A stretch of 7,674 nt of DNA from NCBI RefSeq assembly GCF_946221155.1, contig NZ_CAMIAN010000065.1, positions 1 through 7,674 of the forward strand. The letters are read 5' to 3'. Made by a program: the position numbers and the translations under genes. Within the stretch, counting starts at the first letter, position 1. Each line of letters starts with the position of its first letter. The notes beneath the pieces were generated by a model. That model was not told where the DNA came from and ran no database searches. It saw only the letters and a program-made list of their open reading frames with translations. The DNA comes from an uncultured Corynebacterium sp. Lineage in GTDB: Bacteria > Actinomycetota > Actinomycetes > Mycobacteriales > Mycobacteriaceae. Positions 1 to 5,449 of this stretch are shown here, one piece after another.

Positions 1-2
1 GG

Positions 3-920
3 CGGGCGGAGATGATGATCCAGCAGACCGCCTCTATGTTCCACTCGTGGGGCTGGGCGAACCTCAACTTGATCTTTGCCCACCGTGCGACCGTGGTGTT
101 CCGCCGCGACTTCGACCCTGTGCAAGCCATGGAGGACGTCGATCGTTACAAGGTCAACGGCATCATCACCTCGCCTATCTTCATCAAGGAGCAGCTCAAG
201 GTCGCGCAGAACGGCGATTATGATGCTTCGTCGATAGAGTTCATCGTGTCCTCTGGTAACGCCATGCACGAAGATCTGCTCCGCGGTCTGCACAAGCAGT
301 TCGGTCCCGTGGTCTGCAACTTCTACGGCTCCACCGAAAACAGCGTGGTCGCCATTGCGAAGCGGGAGGAACTGGTCGAGAACCCGGCACTTGCCGGACG
401 CCCGGTTCGCGGCGTGCGCGTCAAGATCCTGGACGACGACGGAAACGTACTGCCACCGAACACTCCGGGCCGCATCTATGCCCGGGGCACCATGACCATG
501 CGCCGTTATGCACACACGCGCGATCAGATGAAGATCAAGCACGGCCTGCTGGAGATTGGCGACCGCGGGTACCTCGACGAGGAAGGTCGCCTGTTTGTGC
601 TCGGCCGGGCGGACGACATGATCATCGTCGGTGGCGAGAACGTGTACCCACGCAGCGTGGAAGAGGTGTTGGCGCCAATGCCTGGCATTCGAGACCTCTA
701 CGCAAAGGGCGTTGACGACGAAGAGAGCTTTAAGCGCATGGCGGTCTGGATCGTGCGCGAAGACAACCCGGAGGGTGAGGCGCTGACCAAGGAGTCTGTC
801 CAGGAATGGGTCAGGGGCAATCTGGCGGAGCACTCCGTTCCCCGCGAAGTTACATTCCTGGATGAGCTTCCGCGCAACCCAACTGGTAAGGTCATGCCGG
901 CAAAGCTTCCGAACAGCTAA
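3..920 (+). CDS. Acyl-CoA ligase (AMP-binding, FadD-like), 5'-truncated by window edge
   Basis: ANL-superfamily adenylating enzyme, most likely a fatty-acyl-CoA ligase that activates a carboxylate with ATP and transfers it to CoA. The frame is open from base 3, so the gene starts outside the window; the first Met (base 12) is internal. Counting from that Met, visible motifs in order are: the FHSWGW stretch (10-15, A4-like), YGSTEN (105-110, A5), GRIYARG (153-159, A6), GDRGYLD (183-189, A7, with the ribose-binding Asp), the hinge GRADDMI running into GGENVYP (198-213, A8), and PRNPTGK (287-293, A10, with the adenylation Lys 293). The ATP-binding A3 loop and upstream motifs are missing only because of the window edge. 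The protein ends nine residues after the A10 Lys, a normal end for the family. All retained catalytic positions look intact. The substrate (medium, long-chain or other acyl) cannot be read from this part. It lies 60 bp upstream of the SGNH hydrolase on the same strand. Confidence 0.93.
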   Translation, partial: RAEMMIQQTASMFHSWGWANLNLIFAHRATVVFRRDFDPVQAMEDVDRYKVNGIITSPIFIKEQLKVAQNGDYDASSIEFIVSSGNAMHEDLLRGLHKQFGPVVCNFYGSTENSVVAIAKREELVENPALAGRPVRGVRVKILDDDGNVLPPNTPGRIYARGTMTMRRYAHTRDQMKIKHGLLEIGDRGYLDEEGRLFVLGRADDMIIVGGENVYPRSVEEVLAPMPGIRDLYAKGVDDEESFKRMAVWIVREDNPEGEALTKESVQEWVRGNLAEHSVPREVTFLDELPRNPTGKVMPAKLPNS

Positions 921-942
921 CATTTTCGCCTCGCGATCGATA

Positions 943-955
943 GCCTTAATAAGGC
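943..955. promoter_or_regulatory. Perfect short palindrome between ligase and SGNH genes
   Basis: GCCTTA (943-948), one central A, then TAAGGC (950-955) form an uninterrupted inverted repeat, followed by an A-rich ATAAAAA stretch. It sits 26 bp before the SGNH hydrolase start. On the + strand there is no T-tract after it, so it is not a canonical terminator for the ligase gene. It may be a transcription-factor operator for the hydrolase, or a small hairpin in the mRNA leader. I cannot match it to a known corynebacterial regulator. Confidence 0.35.
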
Positions 956-980
956 ATAAAAACACATACGGGAGAAACTG

Positions 981-1781
981 ATGAAGAAAATTGCACGCAT
1001 CTTGACTGCGGCTGTCGCCGTGGCAGGATCGGTCATGGGCCTGGCCCCTGCTGCCCAGGCTGCCCCCGGAAACACCGTGTTGCTCGGTGATTCCTACTTC
1101 GCTAACACGACGCTCAACCAGATTATTGACGCCAAGCGCAGTGGCGCACGTAAGTGCATCCACGGTAAATTCCGCGTGGCCACTGAGCTGCAGCGATTGA
1201 CGGGTGCCCACGTGGATGACTACTCCTGCAACGGCAAGGAGCTGTACCTGGGGCGTGAGCCGCTAGAGGCTCGCCTGGATCAGGCTATCCGCGATGGCAA
1301 GCTGAACCGCAACACGCGCAACGTGCCGATCATGGTCGGCGCTAACGACACCTATCGCACCCTGGATCCGATCAACAACCGTGCGGCAGCTCGTTCTTAT
1401 GACCGCCTCGCTAACAAGATCAAGCGTGCTGCTCCGAATGCTCGCATCCAGTTTGTGAGCTACCCGCACCTCACGAACGATCGCGCAGGCCTGTGCCTGA
1501 TCCGTCCGCACGGTCTGCCCCCGATTCAGGCTCCGTTCCCGATCGTGAAGGAAGCCGAGCGTCAGCTGTGGCGCCAGGCTCACGATGCAGCCAAGCGCAA
1601 CGGTGGCGTTTTCGTTGACCTGCACCGCTCCACCCGCGGGCACGATACCTGCCAGCCGGGCGGCAAGGCTTGGGTTGCTGGCGTCTTTGATAACCAGACT
1701 CCGCGCTACAACCTGACCCTGCACATGTCCCACGATGGTGTGACCAATGCAGCCAAGCAGATTGGTGCGGCTCTGAAGTAA
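981..1781 (+). CDS. Secreted SGNH/GDSL-type hydrolase (putative esterase/lipase)
   Basis: Predicted exported ester hydrolase of 266 aa. It starts with a clear Sec signal peptide: MKK, a hydrophobic core (about 5-22), then AQA (25-27) with likely cleavage before Ala28. The block I nucleophile motif is GDSY (36-39, Ser38). A Gly in SCNGKEL (82-88) fits block II, and VGAND (119-123, Asn122) fits block III. Near the C-terminus LHMSH (247-251) supplies the likely catalytic His251. The usual Asp three residues before it is His248 here, so the enzyme may rely on a Ser-His dyad or another acid. Four cysteines in the mature part (59, 83, 172, 224) suggest two disulfides, as expected for an extracytoplasmic protein. 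The ATG is preceded by GGGAGAA, 6-7 nt upstream, which supports this start. It ends before a terminator it shares with the convergent M23 peptidase. The substrate is unknown: envelope lipids, host lipids and acetylated sugars are all possible. Confidence 0.88.
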   Translation: MKKIARILTAAVAVAGSVMGLAPAAQAAPGNTVLLGDSYFANTTLNQIIDAKRSGARKCIHGKFRVATELQRLTGAHVDDYSCNGKELYLGREPLEARLDQAIRDGKLNRNTRNVPIMVGANDTYRTLDPINNRAAARSYDRLANKIKRAAPNARIQFVSYPHLTNDRAGLCLIRPHGLPPIQAPFPIVKEAERQLWRQAHDAAKRNGGVFVDLHRSTRGHDTCQPGGKAWVAGVFDNQTPRYNLTLHMSHDGVTNAAKQIGAALK

Positions 1782-1797
1782 TTCGCACTGGCTTCCG

Positions 1798-1816
1798 AGG
1801 TGGGGGATCCCCACCT
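1798..1816 (+). other. Hairpin after the SGNH gene, without T-tract
   Basis: AGGTGGGG (1798-1805), loop GAT, and CCCCACCT (1809-1816) form a perfect 8-bp stem with a 3-nt loop, 17 bp after the hydrolase stop. No run of T follows, so by itself it is not a canonical intrinsic terminator. It could stabilise the mRNA 3' end or help the stronger terminator downstream. Confidence 0.5.
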
Positions 1817-1838
1817 TGAAAGTCGCGGCGAGGTAGAC

Positions 1839-1882
1839 AAAAACCTCCCGACCACCCAAAGGGGGCGGTCGGGAGGTTTTTT
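1839..1882. terminator. Bidirectional intrinsic terminator between convergent genes
   Basis: The left arm at 1839-1853 (five A, then CCTCCCGACC) is perfectly complementary to the right arm at 1867-1881 (GGTCGGGAGG, then five T). The loop is 13 nt and can pair further through CCC with GGG. The right arm ends in six T, and the left arm starts with five A that become a U-tract on the opposite strand. It can therefore end transcription both from the SGNH gene (+) and from the M23 gene (-), whose stop codon is only 19 bp away. Confidence 0.93.
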
Positions 1883-1900
1883 GTGTCCTTTGTCTAAGGC

Positions 1901-2719
1901 TTAGAGCTGGATACCACGTTCAGCGAGCCAAGGCTTCGGGTCGACAGCCTCGCCGCCGTTCGGGTGAACCTCGAAGTGCAGGTGGGAGCCGGTGGAGAAG
2001 CCAAGGGAACCCATGCCGGCGATCTTCTGGCCGGAGGTTACACGGTCGCCGACCTTAACGTCCAAGGTGGCCATGTGGCCGTAGACGGTGATGGTGCCGT
2101 CGTCGTGCTTGATGCGGATCCAGTTGCCGAAGCCGGAAGCCGGGCCGGAGTCGATCACGGTGCCGTCGTGAACAGAACGGATGGCAGTGCCCACGGCATT
2201 AGCGATGTCGATGCCCTTGTGGAAGGTGCCCCAACGTGGACCGAAGCCGGAGGTGAAGGTGCCTTCGGCGGGCTTGACGAACTCTGGCATGCGGGCAGCC
2301 AGGTCTGCCTCGGTGCGCTCCTTGGCGAAGCGCAGAGCGGAGTCGAGCTGCTGAGACAGATCGGAAACCGGCTTAGCCTGCGGGACCTCGAGGATCTGCG
2401 GAGCCTCGTTAGCGGTTGCCTGAGCATCTGCCGGGGCTGCGGAACCCTGAGCGCCTTCACCCTGGGCGAGGATGGTGGTGTTCTCGGAAGCCAGGGCGAT
2501 GTCATCCTTGGAATTCTGGGATGCACCGGCGGTAGCACCGGCAGCGCCAGCGGTAGTCACAGCGGTGGTGGCGACAGCCACGAGTGCGAAGCGGCGCTTC
2601 GCGGTGTGCTCCTGCTTGCGGTGGATGCCGGTACGGTTCGCTTCAGTAGTGTTTCGCACTGTCCTAGTAACCCTTTGACCTAATCGACGTTTCTTAACAA
2701 CTGTCACATGTGATTTCAC
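1901..2719 (-). CDS. Secreted M23-family (LytM-type) peptidoglycan endopeptidase
   Basis: Zinc metallopeptidase predicted to cut peptide cross-links in peptidoglycan outside the membrane. I chose GTG at 2719 (272 aa): GAGGAGG lies about 12 nt upstream and GAAGG 5 nt upstream. The frame stays open to a TTG at 2779 with no ribosome site; a later in-frame GTG at 2659 is also possible. From GTG 2719: a basic N-terminus (about 1-43), a hydrophobic export segment (about 44-66), an Ala/Gln-rich linker (about 67-120), a short amphipathic helical stretch (about 120-145) and the M23 domain (about 150-265). All catalytic residues are present: HxxxD (His167, Asp171), YGH (His215) and HLH (His246, His248). 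This differs from the degenerate LytM proteins that only activate amidases, so the enzyme is probably active. It is transcribed divergently from perM and convergently with the SGNH gene. The unusually long basic region before the hydrophobic segment leaves open whether it is cleaved or anchored. Confidence 0.9.
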   Translation of the reverse strand: MKSHVTVVKKRRLGQRVTRTVRNTTEANRTGIHRKQEHTAKRRFALVAVATTAVTTAGAAGATAGASQNSKDDIALASENTTILAQGEGAQGSAAPADAQATANEAPQILEVPQAKPVSDLSQQLDSALRFAKERTEADLAARMPEFVKPAEGTFTSGFGPRWGTFHKGIDIANAVGTAIRSVHDGTVIDSGPASGFGNWIRIKHDDGTITVYGHMATLDVKVGDRVTSGQKIAGMGSLGFSTGSHLHFEVHPNGGEAVDPKPWLAERGIQL

Positions 2720-2720
2720 A
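2702..2720. repeat. Overlapping palindromes at the M23 start codon
   Basis: TCACATGTGA (2704-2713) is a perfect 10-bp palindrome. It overlaps TGTGA-TT-TCACA (2709-2720), an inverted repeat with a 2-bp centre. The chosen GTG start of the M23 gene (2717-2719, - strand) falls inside the second one. The half-sites resemble those of CRP/GlxR regulators, but their spacing (2 bp rather than 6) does not fit, so no regulator is assigned. Confidence 0.4.
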
Positions 2721-3053
2721 CGATCGCCTTCGCCCTCCTCGAGCCTCTCTGTATGGGGTCGAGTCCGTTGCGCAAGCAATTTGTAACCACTTTGTTATCA
2801 ACGAAAGGTAACACTATCGGTTTGGCAACAGAGCGGCAACTAAATCGGCCAAAAATAACGCTTTGATTACATTGCGGGGGTAGTGGGGTTAGTCCAGTCT
2901 GTGTGGGAATGAGTGTTTCCCCTGTTCCAAGCGATTTTTGGGTTCTATTCAAGCTCTAAAGCCTCGTTAGTGATCTTGGTTACGCTACCCACAAACCCTC
3001 AAGTAGAACCTTAAGTGTGTTTATCTGTGGGAGGGCAGTAGAGGGGCTAGAAG
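2720..3053. promoter_or_regulatory. Divergent intergenic region for the M23 peptidase and perM
   Basis: This stretch of about 334 bp is less G+C-rich than the genes and must hold promoters for both directions. Close to the M23 gene it carries the ribosome site and the GTAAC/GCAAC-like repeats described separately. Further right are a small hairpin (GGGAA at 2905-2909 with TTCCC at 2917-2921) and a spaced inverted repeat (GGTTCTA at 2941-2947 with TAGAACC at 3004-3010). I could not pick out a convincing -35/-10 pair with proper spacing on either strand, so no promoter is marked. No small gene is evident. Confidence 0.6.
2783..2840. promoter_or_regulatory. Array of GTAAC/GCAAC-like repeats upstream of the M23 gene
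   Basis: On the + strand GTAAC occurs at 2783-2787 and 2808-2812, with GTTAT at 2794-2798, and GGCAAC at 2824-2829 and 2835-2840. Start-to-start spacings of 11 bp occur twice (2783/2794 and 2824/2835). Direct repeats one helical turn apart are typical of sites for OmpR/PhoB-class response regulators. MtrA is such a regulator and is known to control cell-wall peptidase genes in corynebacteria. The array lies about 65-120 bp upstream of the chosen M23 start, where a regulator could act. The link to MtrA is inference, since I cannot score the sites against a measured consensus. Confidence 0.35.
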
Positions 3054-4913
3054 GTGGGTCAGTCCGCCAGGTTGTCGCCACTGTTAGGCACAATAGGACG
3101 GGTGAGTAAAGATTCTGCTGCCCAACGACCCGGATCCCGACGATCTGCGTCTTCGCGACGCCCCGGCTCCAGCCGTACCAGGCGGACGTCGGCTGCTAGC
3201 AGTGCAGACAGAATTAAGGGGGCCGGCCGGAAAGGCACGAGCGCCACTACCTCCGAAGGTACGGGGCACGAACGCTTTGTAGCAGCGAAGCCCACCGGCA
3301 CCACGAGCGCTAAGGCCACCCCAAAGACCACATCAAAGGCTTCCGCCGAGGCAACGAACGGTGGCGTGAAGGCCGCGGTCTTGAACTGGTGGACGAAGTG
3401 GAAACCTCACGCCAAGCGCTTTGGCCCCCAGCTGATGATTAATCACGCTGTAACGCTGGGCGTCATCGTCATCATCGCTGTCCTCATTGGCATCGGCGCG
3501 GGCTTTAATAAGGTGCCGGCCAGCATCGCCTCTATGTGGATGGTGTTCAACCTCGCCCCGATTGAGATGGCGGGGGCGAAGCTGGGGTTTGTTCCATTGC
3601 TGCCTGCGCTGGTGTTGGTGTGGGGGCACGCGAAGCGGGCGACCACGGTGCTGGGGAATTCCATCAGCGTGCGCGGCCTGCGAGTGTTCACTACTCTTAG
3701 CCTGCTGATTCCCCTGTTGTTGACGTGCATCGCGTGGTTGATGCTGTGGGATGCCTCTAGGGTTTACGACATCACTCCGCCGAACCTGCTGGTGGCGCTG
3801 ATCTCCACGGCACTGGTTAACGGTGCTGCGATTGTCATCGGCATGCGGGCTCGAGTCTGGCGCGCACTGCTGTTGCGCCGCGGCTGGTCCACGTGGCCGG
3901 TGGAGTCGATGCTATTGGCCGGGCGCTTCCTCAAATGGATGTCCGCAGCCGGTGCCCTCGCCGCTGTCGTTTATCTATTGACGAACTTGGAGGCTATTGG
4001 CAAGGCCTACGAAATTACCTCCTCCACGATGGGTGTGGTGGGGCTGACTTTCGTCGCGCTGCTGTACGTACCCAATGTGGTGGTCGCGGCGATGGCCGTG
4101 CTGTTGGGCGGCGAATTCCACGTCGGTAACGGTGCGGTCAGTCTCTTCACTGCAAACAACGTGAATCTGCCACCGCTTCCGGTCTTGGCGGCTATCCCCA
4201 ACGACCAGATTTCTTTCGGCGCAGTATTGCTGGCCGTCCCCGCTGGTGTGGCGGTGGCGTGCGTCTACACGTTCCTTCGTGGGCGTACTTATGTGGAGGC
4301 GCCGCTACTGCAGGGAGTGGGGGCCGGTGCTTGCGCTGGGTTGATTGGGTTCTGCGCCTCCTGGCTGGCCGGCGGTGAGTTGGGCGTGTACGGGCGCACG
4401 GGCGCGGTCGAGTGGCTGTTTGCTGTAGAGCTCGCTGCCTGGCTGTTGGTGCCCGCCGCCGTCATGATGTTCTTCACGGCCCGCCGTGGCGATTCTGTGA
4501 CTGAGGACATCCCGGAGGCTGAGGTTGTGGAGCCGGGTGGAACCCAGCCGGTTGAGGCTGGAGATGAAGAGACTGAAGCTGCAGAGGCTGAAGCTGCAGT
4601 ACCTGAGACTAAGGCCACTGATGAGTCTGAGCATGATGCTGAGGCAGATACCGATTTCGCTGACGAGGTAGCGGACGGCACGGAAAGCACGGAAAGTGCG
4701 GAAACTGCTTCTTCTGAAGATGACGCCCCTACGGAGGAGTCGGAAGAGGGGGAAGATGGGGGCGTCACTAAGAAAGAGCAGGAAGCCACAAGAGGCACAG
4801 AAGATACAGAAGATACAGAAGACCTAGAAGATACAGACACAGAGGAAGAAGCAGATGATGAGGATAGTGATTCTGGCGAGCGGGACGGGAACTCTGCTCC
4901 AGAGCGTGATTGA
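3054..4913 (+). CDS. perM: PerM/DUF6350-family polytopic membrane protein with acidic tail
   Basis: Integral membrane protein matching mycobacterial PerM (Rv0955), which is linked to cell division and persistence; its exact activity is not known. Three parts are visible in 619 aa. Residues 1-125 are low-complexity and basic (25 Lys/Arg against 5 Asp/Glu). Residues 130-475 hold about nine hydrophobic segments (near 131-150, 174-190, 210-232, 243-263, 294-313, 326-352, 385-408, 420-440 and 452-475), with family-like stretches around 167-190 (NLAPIEMAGAKLG) and 367-382 (ANNVNLPPLPVLAAIP). Residues 480-619 form an acidic tail (about 59 Asp/Glu, 6 Lys/Arg). The GTG at 3054 has AGAGGGG about 7 nt upstream; an in-frame GTG at 3102 would give a shorter protein beginning MSKDS and cannot be excluded. 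The identification rests on the core and on synteny with purN-purH. The mycobacterial protein is shorter, so the extra length here lies mostly in the two polar ends. The 3' end overlaps purN by 59 nt. Confidence 0.87.
   Translation: MGQSARLSPLLGTIGRVSKDSAAQRPGSRRSASSRRPGSSRTRRTSAASSADRIKGAGRKGTSATTSEGTGHERFVAAKPTGTTSAKATPKTTSKASAEATNGGVKAAVLNWWTKWKPHAKRFGPQLMINHAVTLGVIVIIAVLIGIGAGFNKVPASIASMWMVFNLAPIEMAGAKLGFVPLLPALVLVWGHAKRATTVLGNSISVRGLRVFTTLSLLIPLLLTCIAWLMLWDASRVYDITPPNLLVALISTALVNGAAIVIGMRARVWRALLLRRGWSTWPVESMLLAGRFLKWMSAAGALAAVVYLLTNLEAIGKAYEITSSTMGVVGLTFVALLYVPNVVVAAMAVLLGGEFHVGNGAVSLFTANNVNLPPLPVLAAIPNDQISFGAVLLAVPAGVAVACVYTFLRGRTYVEAPLLQGVGAGACAGLIGFCASWLAGGELGVYGRTGAVEWLFAVELAAWLLVPAAVMMFFTARRGDSVTEDIPEAEVVEPGGTQPVEAGDEETEAAEAEAAVPETKATDESEHDAEADTDFADEVADGTESTESAETASSEDDAPTEESEEGEDGGVTKKEQEATRGTEDTEDTEDLEDTDTEEEADDEDSDSGERDGNSAPERD
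4573..4599 (+). repeat. 15-bp-period repeat in the perM acidic tail
   Basis: The 12-mer CTGAAGCTGCAG occurs exactly at 4573-4584 and again at 4588-4599, giving a 15-bp period that keeps the reading frame. It encodes repeated Glu/Ala residues. Confidence 0.8.
4680..4706 (+). repeat. 9-bp tandem repeat, three copies, in the perM tail
   Basis: ACGGAAAGC, ACGGAAAGT and GCGGAAACT follow one another without a gap. They encode TES-TES-AET in the perM frame. Because the unit is 9 bp, changes in copy number would not break the frame. Confidence 0.8.
4797..4832 (+). repeat. 9-bp tandem repeat, four copies, just before the purN start
   Basis: ACAGAAGAT at 4797 and 4806, ACAGAAGAC at 4815 and CTAGAAGAT at 4824 form a tandem array encoding TED-TED-TED-LED. 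The array ends 22 bp before the purN start codon and uses ACA/GAA codons, more A-rich than the rest of the gene. It is a likely site of replication slippage. Confidence 0.85.
4842..4854 (+). promoter_or_regulatory. purN ribosome-binding site inside perM coding sequence
   Basis: GAGGAAGAAG at 4842-4851 supplies a GAGGA Shine-Dalgarno core 8 nt before the purN ATG at 4855. The same bases encode Glu-rich residues of the PerM tail, so one stretch serves both coding and initiation. A second ATG directly follows at 4858; the 4855 start has the better spacing. Confidence 0.65.
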
Positions 4914-5424
4914 CAACGTCGACCGCTCGCGGGTGGAGATCCTCGCCGTGGGTAGCGACCGACCATGCGAGGCACTGGAACGTGCTGAACGCGTGGGCAT
5001 TGAGAACTTTCTAGTCGAATACGTGCCGAAGCAGACCGACCGGGAGAAGTGGAACGAAGAGCTGGCTGACAAGCTCGCAAGCTACGAGCCCGACCTGGTG
5101 GTGAGCGCCGGCTTCATGCGCATCATCGGGCCGCGCGTGGTGGAGCGATTCGAGGGGAAGATCATCAACACCCACCCGGCGCTGCTGCCAGCGTTCCCCG
5201 GAGCGCACGCCGTCGAAGACGCACTAAATTACGGTGTGCGCGTAACCGGGTCTACAGTTCATGTTGTAGATAGTGGCGTGGACACGGGGCCGATCATCGC
5301 CCAGAAGGCGGTGGAGGTCGCGCGGGACGACACGGTCGACAGCTTGCATGAGAGAATCAAGAAGGTGGAGCGCACGCTCTTGGTAGAGGTGCTGCACGAT
5401 TTTCAAGAACAGGGAACCTTCTAG
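4855..5424 (+). CDS. purN: Phosphoribosylglycinamide formyltransferase (GAR transformylase)
   Basis: Cytoplasmic enzyme of de novo purine synthesis that transfers a formyl group from 10-formyltetrahydrofolate to GAR, giving FGAR. The 189-aa length is normal. The N-terminus RIVILASGTGTLLQSVID (3-20) matches the phosphate-binding start of the family. The INTHPALLPAFPG segment (104-116) carries the catalytic Asn105 and His107, and VDSGVDTGPII (138-148) carries Asp143. These correspond to Asn106, His108 and Asp144 of the E. coli enzyme. The ATG at 4855 (or 4858) overlaps the end of perM by 59 nt in a different frame, so translation is probably coupled. purH follows 25 bp later and the genes very likely share an mRNA. 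No feature suggests loss of function. Confidence 0.97.
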   Translation: MMRIVILASGTGTLLQSVIDNVDRSRVEILAVGSDRPCEALERAERVGIENFLVEYVPKQTDREKWNEELADKLASYEPDLVVSAGFMRIIGPRVVERFEGKIINTHPALLPAFPGAHAVEDALNYGVRVTGSTVHVVDSGVDTGPIIAQKAVEVARDDTVDSLHERIKKVERTLLVEVLHDFQEQGTF

Positions 5425-5449
5425 GAACGAAAGGCCAGGATCCAAAACT

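Noticed and set aside
1263..1859. Open frame of 198 codons opposite the SGNH gene
   Set aside because: It is antisense to a gene with signal peptide and catalytic motifs and it starts inside the terminator stem.
1964..2683. Open frame of 239 codons on the + strand
   Set aside because: It mirrors the M23 peptidase, whose catalytic motifs are clear on the other strand. The translation is Gly/Val-rich with no motif.
2702..2720. GlxR/CRP-type binding site
   Set aside because: TGTGA and TCACA half-sites are present, but they are 2 bp apart instead of 6, so the dimer spacing does not fit.
2720..2960. c-di-AMP (ydaO-type) riboswitch ahead of the M23 gene
   Set aside because: Such riboswitches precede some actinobacterial cell-wall hydrolase genes, so I looked for one on the - strand, but I did not find the conserved core segments.
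4289..5080. Ser-rich open frame of 263 codons on the - strand
   Set aside because: The Ser runs are the antisense reading of the Glu/Asp codons in the perM tail, and it also crosses the start of purN.
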